Below are positions 23,601 to 37,100 of a DNA stretch of 64,000 nt, piece after piece. Under the pieces are notes generated by a model, which worked only from the letters and a program-made list of their open reading frames with translations, was not told the DNA's origin and ran no database searches. Within the stretch, counting starts at the first letter, position 1. The number at the start of each line of letters is the position of its first letter. Origin of the DNA: Aldrovandia affinis. Lineage: Eukaryota > Chordata > Actinopteri > Notacanthiformes > Halosauridae. A program made the translations under genes and the position numbers. The stretch lies in the NCBI GenBank assembly GCA_029706075.1, contig JAINUG010000087.1, forward strand, positions 3,466,929-3,530,928. The letters are read 5' to 3'.

Positions 23601-26600
23601 AGCTGACGCACATTTGCGCACACTTCGTTATAACAGCGCCATCCTTCAGACTCCGGGATGAGAAAAATTATCAGGGTCGAGCCGAGCAGCTGTTCAGAAT
23701 GTGCTGATCTGTCTCCCTGCTGAATTCCAAAGCATATTAGTGGATGGACGAATACACTACATATATATAAAGCTTTAACCATTTTATTTATATTTTTTTC
23801 TTCAAAATGCACACTTTGGCCACTCACACTGCCGTTTATATATAGCATGTTCCTGTTGCTGATACAAAGGAATTAAGAGGACTTATAAATGGTATCAGAG
23901 ACTGTGAGAGTGAACACATTTCAGATTTTTCCATTGAACCACTTAAACTTCACTCCCCTTGGTTCTGACAGTGTTAGTAGTTGGTAGCAGAGTCATACAA
24001 CCTGTTTGGTTTTTTCTTGTTCAGGGTAAAGTCTTTGGATGTTGAACTTGGACTTAGCAACCAATCCCCAAACTCCTCTCTTCAGTAACTATGTAGTATT
24101 TCTGACAACAGATTCTAAGATTCAACATGCCTTAAGCAAATGCTAGAAAACAGCATAGGCTAATAATTGAACAAGTGTAGTTAACAGAGATTCAGAGAGA
24201 GAGAATTCTTACATTACCTAACTGCCTAGCAGATGGCTTCATTATATTAAATTATGTAGCTCACAGTTTTTGCATATTGACCATTATAAAGCTTGAACTA
24301 AATTAGCTAACCCTCAACCTCCAAATCCCATAGCTTGATGCAGTCCCACACGTGAGGGCTCCCAGTATACCATGTGAGCGTCCAAAAGCTCTGTGCTGGG
24401 ACCTGCCACACAACAAAGAACAGAAAGTTCAGAGGCCGCTGCACAGACCTGGCTGAGAACCTGAAATGACTCAAGATTCTCTTCTTCCAAAGGTCACCGT
24501 GACCACACAGGAACCTTAACTGCACTACAAAGCTTCTACACTCAGGCAACTGGTCAGCTTGTGGGTGCCCGGCAAAGGCTTTTAGGCCCCTGTCTGTTCT
24601 GCCAAAAAGAGCAGAGCTCTCACTGTGCAAAATAAAATGTGGTCAGCAGATAGCAGTAATTCAAGTGTCTGATGACAGCCATCCCCAAGACAAGCCCAGT
24701 CCTGCCAATTACACTGGTTTTAGGTCCTATTTCGTCTTTATAATTATATTTCTGTTTTTTATTTATCTGCTTCTCATTCCAACACTTTATCATTCTGTGT
24801 CCTTCTGCCTGTTCTGCATCAATTCTTTTCTTCTGTCCATCGTTGGCTGCACAAAGTTAGCCATTATCCTGGGAGTATTTTGCTTATCATTCTTATTGTA
24901 AAATATATTATTTAGCAGACGCTTTTATCCAAAGCGTCTTACAGTAGTGAATGCATATATTTTTCAGTATATGTGGTTCCAGTGGGAATTGACCCCACAA
25001 CCTAAGCGTTGCCAACGCCGTGCTCTACCTACTGAGCCACACAGAACCACAGTCCCACATTATTCTGCTTATCATTTTTATTCATTTCTTGCTATATTAG
25101 GTAGCAGGTAACTGACTGATTAACAGAAATGCCTCCACTCTCACTGACTAAACTAGGGCTAATATACCACAGCCACAGTTCCACAGGGCAACTCAATCCT
25201 GGTACTGGAGGACCATGGCTTCTGAGACATTTTGCTTTCAATGTCTATTCTAGATCTACACTACATTGTTTTAGTTGTGCATGACTAAGCCCTGAATGCT
25301 TGTGGATTCAAGGTCATCGGAGTGCATTGGTTGCAACAAACAATGCCCTGAAGCCATTGCAGGGTAAAGGATGCATTTAGTGCTGTCAGGAAGACAAGCC
25401 CCAGAGACACGTAGGAGAAATTCTGCCAAGCAAGGACAACCTCCTCGACTGAACTCTCAGCCAAGCTCTCACCCAACTTGCTTTGAGAAGGCAGCAGGAT
25501 TCTATTCTGGTTGTGAAAGGCAGCCAAACCAAAAAGAACCAAAACAAGGCCCAGACAATGATCCCAAACATAGACTAAGTTCTAGCCTGAGTACTGTCTT
25601 TCTGATGGAGGGAAGACAGTTAGCTAACAGTGCTTTCAAACAGACTCCAATGGGCTCTCGGACGATGGCCTATGATGTAATCCCCTTATCAATGAATCAG
25701 GAATCATGGATACTCTTATTGTCCAATGATGGGGGTCAAGTGTCAACTTTGTGACAGAGCCCCTCTCGTCTACACCTGCTATACCATCATGGATGGATTA
25801 CCTCTTCACCAAACAAGCCATATATTTTGTTGTGATTACTGATGTGATTACTGTGAACACTGACATCCGCCCATTAGCACAAAGCAGACACAAGCTACGA
25901 CCGCAAGAGTTGTGCAAGACAGCTCTGTCAAATGAATTCCATGTGGCCAGAATCACTCTGACAATAAGCACAACCCTACAGGGAAAAAAGGATCGCCACA
26001 ACACATGGACCAGATTAATACAGCACTGCTTAAAATCTAATTGCAAACACGCTTTATGTATTTGCCAGAAAAGTAGAAACTGGCAAATATCACATACCCC
26101 TTAATACAGACAGAAACTGTGAATATTCCTCTGGCTGTGCTGAGATGAATGTGAATATTGAACAGGTTTTGCTATTAACAGCATTTGTATGGGTTTTGGA
26201 TACGATACGCAAAAGAGGATATTAACAAAATATATCTTTATTCCCAAATTTGTTGCCATCAGAGCTCAGGCGGGAACAAACTTGGGAATAAAGAGATATT
26301 TTGTCAATATCCTCTCTTGCTTATCAGCAAATTTGAACAGGCGGATACTGAAGCTCGTCCTGTAACTATGCTACTTTGAATCACGTCCTTATATGAGGTT
26401 ATTGATTTCCCCATAAGCACCTGGCAAAATCCATTACACTAATTACTATTATGGCTACAACTTCAATTGTCATCTACATTTTACACTCATTTTACATTTT
26501 TAGGCATTTAGCAGACACTCTTATCCAGAGCGACTTACACAGTTTTTACAGTTCTATACATACAATCCATTTATACAGCTGGATATTTTACTGAAGCAAT

Positions 26601-27902
26601 TCAGGTTAAGTACCATGCTCAAGGGTACAACAGCAGTGCCCCACCTGGGAATTGAACCTGCAACCTCTGAGTTACAAGCCCAGCTCCCTGACCATTACAC
26701 TACACTGCCAGTCATCTCTCACAGGCAAGTGAAGTTACTGTCCAAATGAGGAGTCTGTCATGCAATCTGACATGGAAATAATGCAGAAACAGGACAGGAA
26801 TCTATACCAGGGTTTTTCACCTCCAGCACAGGAGAGCCAATGGGTGTCGGATAAACAAACTTTTAAGTACAATTTAAATTTGGCTATCAATCAAAAAATA
26901 TAACTAAGTTAAGCTATATCCTAATCAAAGTTAAGCCATATCATAATCAAATGAATTTACTCACTATCCATTTAACTTATCGATAAATAACAGAAGTTAT
27001 AAAATGAGCTGTAATCATTCCAGCTGAATCGAAATGCTGCTTCAAAAATGCCACTGCTTCACATTCTGCTCCACATTCAGCTTTTCTGCAAGTTTCCCCT
27101 TTGAAAAGGGTCTTGCCACAATGTTCTGAGCTAAAGCGGCATCGTCAGCTTTAGTCTGAGATGAAGATGCCATCGACTTCAGCTAAATCTCATTAAAACT
27201 GCACCAAAGCTAGCTAGCCAGCAGTGACTAACACTCTAGCTCACACTGGCCTGTCTGTGCCACTTCCGCCTTAAGCCCCTCGTAACAACGTGGCACTCTA
27301 GCTCACACTGGCCTGTCTGTGCCACTTCCGCCTTAAGCCCCTCGTAACAACATGGCACTGGGGATTGTAAATTATCTTGAGAAATTGAAAGGGGGATTAT
27401 GGTTTTCATTTCTATGCTTCTATTGTTAGAGAACTTCAAAGGTATGTTTAACAAAAACTATTTAGGAGAGAATGTAGAAGGCAATGTATAAGGTGTTAAG
27501 ATGGTGAAAATAAAATCACTATTGCTGAATTTAATTTCTATATAAAATTATGAGCCTAAGCTTTATTGGGGTTACATGTTTTTAGTTTGATGAATGCGTA
27601 ATTGCTCTCAGAGGGTGCCTATATCAACTGATTTGGTACGACTACGCTTAGTCTAAATATATGGTTGCCAAATATTTGATGAATGACTTGTGAACATCCC
27701 TGCCTGAACTTTGGAGTTCCATTCCTCTTACAAACTCATTTAATTGTCAAGGACAGATTTTAATAAAGAACCCATCCTTTTACAACTTGAACTCTGAGCT
27801 TTCATAAAACACAAAAATCTCATTTCAAGATTTTTGGACATGTGCCTCTATTTTGCCAGAGCCAGCCACATATGTACTCACATTCTTTCTTTCTTGTGCA
27901 AA

Positions 27903-27960
<58 letters not shown>

Positions 27961-27974
27961 TCTATCTGTTTAGT

Positions 27975-28010
<36 letters not shown>

Positions 28011-28034
28011 TTTCCATTCTCTCTGTTTATTGCA

Positions 28035-28075
<41 letters not shown>

Positions 28076-28099
28076 TCTCCATTCTCTCTGTTTATTGCA

Positions 28100-28145
<46 letters not shown>

Positions 28146-31100
28146 GCCAAGAACTAAGAACCGGAACCCGCAGTGGCTGTGACTCTGTCCCACTTGTGTC
28201 CCACAGAGTCTGTCATTCATTTAGCTTCTGAATGCCATTTCATGGATCCTCATTTTCGGTGGTTAGTGTTTGGTTTTCACTTTCTTGAAGAGCATTATTT
28301 TCTCAAATGGAAAGCAATATAATGAAAGGAATTTTGGAGGACCTTTGTGGAATGATAAAAATTCTATGAGTTAAACAGGGATGCATAAAAATATCAGACA
28401 AATGCCAAATAAGCCAAGCCTTTTAAAACGCCAATCTATCTACAATCTCTGATAAATTTCAGACGAACGTGAATATAGTAAAATAGCACATCACAACATG
28501 ACGCAATGATAGGCACTGAAATGATAAGTAAAATCATTGCTTGGCATCTCCTCATGGATGCCACCGGTGGAGAAAATGGAGAAAATATGAGTTCTTGTCA
28601 GTTGAGAAATACCATTTTGGAAAGTTGCTTTTTGAAACAGCAGACAAGCCTACCAGTGGATCACAGACAGAGGGCAGAATGCAATACCTGTTCCTCTTGT
28701 ATTATAAGCAAATGATAAATATGTTCACAGTAAAAACTTCCCACAGAAGGTCGCTGAATAAGATCTCTTGGGGTCACCATGGTTCAGTGTCAATGGCTGG
28801 ATTCGGTTCACAACCACAGGACGAGCACAGACAGAAATGGAGCCACAGAGTGAGTGTGACCTTCAGGTGACATTGCCTGTGACCTTCAGGTTATTACAGT
28901 GACATTTCTTGAGACTACAGTGTTTCACATTCACCAGCGATGGTAACCACTGGCCAAATAAACACCATATGAAGTATTAAGAGATTCAGTCTAAAAAAAA
29001 AAAAAATGCTACTCCCTGTGGCCTCAGCAATATACCAAACCTGGCTTTGAAAACATATTTTAATATGTAGCATTGTACCTGTCTGTATGCTGAACAAAGA
29101 ATGCCAGATGGGTTATTTAATTCAGCCGGATACTTTCCGGTGTCGGCTCACCAGCGGGCCCAAACAAAGGACATGTTGCACCTTTCTGCCCCAAAGTTCT
29201 TTGTAAAATGTTTGTAAAAGAAAAAAACAACATGAAGAAGACAAGCAGATGGGTTAAGGACAGGGCAGGTGTTTCCATCTTGCTGGGAAAAGATATAGCA
29301 CAGAGGCCCACTCCCTGTGCAGCTGCATTGGATGCTATGGCAATCTGGGGTCCTGACAGAAATGTGCTGATCAAGCAAATCCAGCAAAAGTGCACGGTGT
29401 GCAAGAGGAAAGAGAAAAGGGGACGGAAACTAGGAAACGGCAGATTTTCAAAACAATTTTAAAGTCCCATTGGCTTTTTTTCGCTTTTTCGTACTCAGTT
29501 CCAACCCCTAGGGAACTGGCGCATACCAGGGGGCCGTGCTCAGCGACCGCAACGTCTCTTCGCTTTACAGGCACAGCCCGGAAATGTTCTCTCCACCCGC
29601 CTACTCCCCTGCAGAACAGAACGGAACAATGGGGAACATATGTTCCGAGGCCAAGACAAACCACTGCTCTTCCACGTTCTCGTCTCTGCTTTGGGCCGGC
29701 GCGGGATAGAGGTGGGTGTGGAATTAAAGCCAGATGTGTGGTGTGGCCTCACTCCCTGGGCCCCACAGGGTTGGGGAAGAGTGCTCTTGATTGGCTGGAT
29801 CTTGGAGTGTCGTATGCATACTGGGCAATTTCCTGTCACGTGCCTCACCGACGGTCACTCAAACTCAGAGAGACACAGTGGTATTTCAGGGTGAACACTG
29901 AGGTTTTCCATCAGCCGCCTGGTGAACACAATTTCCACAGGCCACAGAATAATTTCAAGCAGCATCCATCTCTATTGCGAGTCCTAGTATTTCTAGTCTG
30001 GATTAAGCCAGGACTTCAAGCATGTGCACCACTATCGAACTCAAAAATCTGAGATCAGAGAGGCTAAAGGCCAATTTATGCTTTACGTGACAAGTGTCGC
30101 ACGACACGTCGCGGGACAAATGCGATGTCAAAAGGACAGAAATGTGTCGCAGAGAAGTGTCGCGGAGGGTGTTGCGTCCAAAAAAATGAAAGGTTGCAGA
30201 CGGCGTCATAAAATGTCACATAATCTGTTTGGTTGTAATGACGAGGTAAACTCCATTGCCATGGAGATATCGAATACTACTTCCATCTGACTTTGTTTTG
30301 TTGTTTTCATGTTATTGCAATGGACGGTTTTGAATAATTGTTTGCGGAGCAGGTGAGGAGGTATCCTCAAATGTATAACTCCTGAAGAAATTATTATAAA
30401 GACCCCATAAAGACGGCCAATTCATGGGGGGAGATTTCAAGCAATCTCAACAGAGACTAGCTGCAATGCAGATATAAGTGGAAACAGTTGCGAGACAGGT
30501 AAAATATCTATGTTAACGTTAGCTAAGCAAAACTATCGATATCTAGCTAGCTAGCTAGCAACCTGGTATCATGGCCAAATACGTTCGTATTTTTTGTCAA
30601 AGTAAATAAATGTCAGTTTGCTCAGCTGGTTACCATAGAGACGATGTGACGCTGATGCTGAGTCATGGAAAGTATGAATGCTCAAAACTCGAAACGTCAC
30701 GCAACACTTGTCGCGTAAAGCATAAATTGGCCTTTAAATTCTAAATTAAATCCACAGCATCCACCTGCTATCTTATTCTGCCCAAATTCCCCTGCGTTGG
30801 GCTACGGAAACCCTCATTTACTGTTGTAACAACAGACACATTGTTCAAAGTGCTCTGTATTTACACACACCACTCTAGCCAGCATGGCAAAGCTAAGCAG
30901 CGTCCCCTGCAAACCTTCCCCCGCACCGCATTACGCAGATATTAAGGCAGGCTGGAGAGGTGGGCAGCCGCTGCCACGGGGGAACCCAGGCAGAGTTTAT
31001 GGGATATGTAAACACTGAACATTCCAGAGCTGACTGCAAACCATGCTGTCAGACCTGCCATCTCCCAAACAGGAAGCCTGGCCCATTTGGAACTCATTAC

Positions 31101-34100
31101 ACAGTGTCCTACAGCCAGTCACGGGCCCACCGTCTCTACTGGGGAGGAAGGTGAGGTGTCCCGGCACGTCGGGAGTTCCGCGTTGGGTTTGAAGCGAGAC
31201 GCTTCAGTAGTCTTTGGGTGTCACGCTTCCATCAGAGCGAGTGGCCTGCAAGCAGTGGAAATGTCTGGCTCAATACTTACTGCAGCTTCTATTATATTAT
31301 TATAGTAATTAGTAAAGACGTTCACCATGAGCGCAGGCTTGGCCCTACAGCCTAGACATCGCAGATTTGAGCCTGGGCTGCGTCATTGGCTGACTGTGAC
31401 TGGGGATCTGCAAGGCGGGACGCAATTAGCTCATATATAGCCCTCATGACCCCCACCACACCTTAAAATTCACAAATTAATTTTCCGTATACCTTCTTCC
31501 CTCACTCCCTCTACCTCCCCGCCGGCTTTTCCACACATGGCAGCAGCAGACCTATCTAGTACAGTATGCAGTGCTCTTGTCAGCAGGCTTACGATGACAT
31601 GAGAAATCCAGGCTAAATTATATTGTGTAATAAAGATATGAAAATATAGATCGGGATTATACGACAGGAATGTGGCGAAATGCGTCCCAACCTCAGGATT
31701 TAAATGGGAATGGGTAAAAATGGATATTAAGAGGATTCTGGGTATTTTCTAAGTAATCCTCCAACTTCCCTTATATTTCTCTCATTTATCCACTAAGCTG
31801 GTTGTGATTTATTTTTCTAATTTGATAGTTGGGCTATGTTCACTCTGGACACATGGTGGTATTGAGTCAGGTTGCCTTTTTTTTTGGAATGCCCAATATC
31901 ACTGGAAGCTACTTCAGAAGCTGTCGCTGTTTTGACGGTCAGAAATGCGTCACTTAGGCCACAAATGCGGCATGCTGTGATCTCTCCCCACATCTAAGCC
32001 TCTGCGTACTATTACAGTATATCAGTGACCCATGAGCCATGCACACTGCACACATACTGAATACAAGCTGTATGCACTTTCTTTAAGGCCTGACTCACAA
32101 TCATTTGAACGTTACACTGCTCAGATGAAATGAAATGTACTTTCCACATTGTTTTTTATAAAATGGATTTGAAGGTCAGGTTTGTAATCCCAATCTCATT
32201 TAAAGTGGCAATATTAATTTACTTCCATCGATAGAGGTATTTACATGATATGGCATCTCTCTCTCTCTCTGCCTCATTCCTCCTCTCATCTATCTTTTCA
32301 TTTATGCCAATCTATAGAAAATCACAGTCTCTCTCACTCTCTTATCTTCTCTCTCTATCAGTATCATGGAACTCAAAAGACAGGAAGCAGCAAACTATTA
32401 TATTCTTATAATTATATCATTCTAATTATGGTATACATGTATATTATGCAAATATTGGTTTATTATTCATTGTAAATGAAATTATTCCGACATTAGATAT
32501 AGCTTTAGAATTCACCTCAGAAGTTCTGAGCCTGGATTTACAAATACATTCTCTAGAGCAGAAAAGACAATGGTGCACCCTCTTTTGCAGAATATTACAA
32601 AATGCTTTTATATTGTGTAAATGGTAATGAGCCAGGATTAGCCTAATACGTCTGGCAAAATAAAATGTGCCAGCTGGTTTGCGGACCGCCCCCACCTTGA
32701 ACTCTTTTAACCATGGGGGGTTGGGGGTGGTCTGGGCCCTACTGCCACATCCACCTGGTGACAATTTAGTCAACGCCTACCCCTGTCCAGACCTAACAAA
32801 AGCCATACAGAACCCCCATCCCCAACTCCTCTACACAACAACAACAACCCTCTGATTTGCGAAGTGGAGATCCCAGTTCAGTCACTCTCTGTCTGGATGG
32901 CCATGATTCAGCAAACGGAGGGAAGAAAATTGGCTACAACCGCACACTGTAAGACAATGCATCTGAAAAAGGCAAGCAATCAAAAACAGTGGGTGATCCA
33001 CTCATCCAATCAAAAACAGTGGGTGATCCACCCATCCAATCAGCATGCAGTAGGTGGTTCTCACTACGTAAGGGACAAAGGGTGACAAGCAATGCTCCTC
33101 CCTGCAGCTAGCAGCTGTCGAAGTGCACTTATCTCAGCTAAGTGCACGGTTGCCACCAGACGTGCATGAGGCTAGCTGATCAAGGCAGGGGCCTGATTCC
33201 CAGCCAATCAGTTAGGCTAGGGGCCAGTGAGGTCACACAGCCAATCTCAACTGCTTCCCTGTCGCATCCCTGCTCCAGGAAGGGCAAGAAGATCCAAGAA
33301 CAATTGTGCACAGTTTAGGATATGTTCCACAAGTTTCAAGTCCCAGTTTAAAATGCTCACCTTGCATTTCTAATAATATAACACCATAAATTCACAGAGA
33401 CACCTGAGCTGACTAAGAAACTGCACGGTATGCTGACTACTAAAGGGCAGTACGTTTGCATCATGTTTTCCACTTGGCTTGTACAGATAATCTATTTAAT
33501 ATACTATATACAAATGACTAAGTAATTGTTTTCATGCATTATATAGTACACCGGTGACTAATTTAGGCTAAATGTAGGTTAACAATGACTTGCTTCTCTC
33601 ATATGTAATATGGCGGTTCTGCACGGCTCAGTAGGTAGAGGATGGTGTTGACAACGCTTAGGTTGTGGGTTCAATTCAGGTAGGTTGCTTTGGATAAAAG
33701 TGTCTGCTAAATGGCATATATTTTATTATAAGTAAGTACGATTGAATACTATGGAATATTTGCTTATTAACCATGTGTTATTAACTCACCATATAGTATA
33801 ATTCATCATAAATACAGCAAGCTAATGTATTTATTTAAGTTAATTTATAAGTTTAATCTTCCCCTGACACCCACAGATTAGGAATCGGACAGTTGTTTTT
33901 ACATTGTGTCCCTCAAGAGTTTCAGTTGTCAGAGTAGTACAAGTTTGCTTTCTCAGTAATCTGAAATATTTTATCCAAAAACATGGTAAATACAGGATGC
34001 ACGGTATGAAACCGGAAAAACTGCCAAAATGTAGCTGCCAGTCATGTCCGATTCCTAGCACAGTTGTCTTTAATTACTTGCGTGGAATTTTTCTATCATA

Positions 34101-37100
34101 GCTTACGCTCTGAAAAGAACAGGTGGTAGTTGTAGATAGGCCTGTCTGTCTACGAGTGAGTGAATGAGTGGGTTAAAGAGTAAGTGACCGTGTGCAATTA
34201 AAAATATTCATCCATCCACCCATCCATTATCTAACCCGCTTATTCCTGGTCAGAGCCTATCCCAGCATGCATTGGGCGAAAGGCAGGAATACACCCTGGA
34301 CAGGTCACCAATCCATCGCAGGGCACATACACCATTCTCTCATACCTACAGGCAATTTAGACTCTCCAATTAGCCTAACATGCTAGGGAGGGACCACGTT
34401 AGCCTAACGGGAGGAAACCAGAGCACCCAGAGGAAACCCACGCGGACACGGGGAGAACTCCACACACAGAAAGGCCCCGGCCGGGAATCGAACCCTGGGC
34501 CTTCTTGCTGTGTGGCAGTGCTACTGCACCACAAAAAATATTCATATTATACCCAAGTTAACCACAGGCTACTTATATTGACAGTTCCAGGACATGTGCA
34601 CTACATTAAACATCAAAACATAGAACATTACAAATATCAAATTATAGAAATCTGGGAGCGTTCCCATTTAAGGTGGATAATTTAGAATTCTCATTGGGAA
34701 GATTAGGTCTATAATAAAAACTCAAAAAACATAATCAAGAAACACATTCAGTAAGAAATCAGGTATGGCGAGAAAATACCCCATTTCTTCCTGCCACTCA
34801 GGTTTTGTCAGGCTTCTCATCAAAGCGCTCTAACAACTCCGTACAATTCAAATTTTGTCCATAACAACGGACATTTTAGTTAGCCCTTTAGACAGAACTA
34901 CAAGGTTTCATTACAAGTGAATGCACCCTGAATGTGATCCTACAAAGTGAAATTTTATTTCACACTAATTAAGTCCTACTGTATATCGCTTCAAGACAGA
35001 AAAAATGACAGAGCTGTGCATTTTTTTGCACTAGTGTGTTTTAATAATGAATATTCTAATGACTAACAGGAGAACATGCCAGGTTATTCATTTAAGCATG
35101 GATATAATATAAATAACATATGAATATAACAGCCTGGATACTGCAGATGTTCTCTTCAGCGCCAACAGCGTGGAAGGGCAGCTGATTTTGAATATAGCCT
35201 ATTCACAGAAGGGCTGAATCCGTGCAGTCTGTTTATTATAATGGATTCCTTTCAACAAAATTCCCAGACAAAAGGTCACAAGGAGAATACAGATACAACA
35301 TCGCAGGACAGAGGTTTTGACAAAAAACACGAGCAAAAAAAAAAAGAAACAAAAAAAAAAAAAAAAAAAAACACAAGTCATATCCGCCTTGTATGTTTGT
35401 CAGTGATTATGAAATATCGTTCTCGGAAGAAGCATCAGGGTGGGGCACAGAAATACTGTGAGGAAGGGAGCCACAAACCCATGAAGAAGCCTCAGGATTA
35501 TTTTTGTACTGCCGCTCTCAAAAACATAATATTTGTTAGTTTGTTCTTTATTTGGCAGACGCTTTTATCTGGGGTGTGCTACGGATCAAAGCTGAATCAT
35601 GTGGTTACAACATCGCACCCAGCATGTTAGAGCAAAAGCCAAGGCGAAATTGACGATAAAAACATACACGTGCTTTAAAACAGCAGCAGTGGGCACTTAA
35701 GCTACAGGAATTTCACACGGTCCGCACAATTCCAGAGACACCGTGTTGGCCTAGCAAAACTAGCGCTGTTAGCTTGTGACAAGGCGCACTATGAAACCAA
35801 TTTAACCCATCACCCACCACAACAAACAGTCCGAGTCTGCAATTGCCAGCAATTACTTTTATATTCTCCCACCCAAACCTCAAAAGTATTTACTGACGGA
35901 CAGTGGCTTCTTCTTCTAAATCAGCCATGCTGCATCAAATCTGGGTCACATGGACGACTGCTGTGCAACTCCAGCTTTAGGAGGAATCAGACCTAATCAT
36001 CATGAATTTGTTACAGACTGCAAACAAGGAGGGCAGTGAGTGCAAGGCACAGGGCTGTGAGTATTGGTCTTGGTCAGGTGCATTTTCACACTACGACCAC
36101 AACAGGACAGCAACGTACTGTAATTCAGGGGAATCATGAACTTGTATACGATTCTGAAAAATATTCCAAAATACAGCTTGTTGTCAATCACAATCATGAC
36201 CACTTCCTGGCTCTTCTAGAAAGGCCCTTGGACCTTTTAAGATGTATGTCATGGACGGAAGAAAAATGGCAAAATAGACATAGCTCTTACATGACAGACA
36301 TCAAGCATCAGAGCCTGGTCGTTATCTGAATGTGTGATAACTAAAAGTAAAAGGGGACAAATGCAATGGTCAGCAGGTCAATTTTGAATGCTGCGGGCAC
36401 ATTTAAGAAATGCCCTTCAACAATCATCGCTTTAAGAGCTGTGCATTTAAGATTGAGAATGAGGAGCCTGTGGAATCTGCTGAGGATCCACTGAAGAGAA
36501 AAATACATGAAGCTGTCAAGGTGACTGAAATACACCACCATCTGCCTTAATCTGTATGACACAGGTAACTGCCAAAATAAAGGAAACACCAACAAAGTGT
36601 CTTACTAGGGTGTTGAGCCACCACGAGAGGCCAGAACAGCTTCAATGTGCCCTGGCATAGATTTTACAAGTGTCTGGAACTCTATTGGAAGGATGCAACA
36701 CCATTCTTCCATGAGAAATTCCATCATTTGGTGTTTTATTGGTGGTGGTGGAAAACTATGCCTCAGGCATCGCTCCGGAATCTCCCATAAGTGTTCAATT
36801 GGGTTGAGATCTGGTGACTGAGACGGCCATGGCATATGGTTTACATCGTGACCACTCATGCCTCATGGGGCATTGTCATCCTGGAAGAGACCACTCCCAT
36901 CACGATATAAATGTTTCACCATAGGATGAAGGTGATCACCTCTAAGGGGTGAGTGAACCTATAACATGCCAGGAAAGCACAACCCACACCATAATAGAAC
37001 TGCCAGAACCATTCATTTACTCAAGTGTTTCCTTTATTTTGACAGTTACCTGTAGATGCTAAAAGTTCACAATTGCAGACTGTTAAATTCAAAAACAAAA

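Noticed and set aside
27825-28150. Cys/Val and Thr/His 'proteins' in the CA array
   Set aside because: Translation of a dinucleotide repeat.
29390-30052. 220-codon plus-strand open frame in RAB11FIP5 intron 1
   Set aside because: No recognisable domain, no splice or promoter support, and low-quality composition; chance frame.
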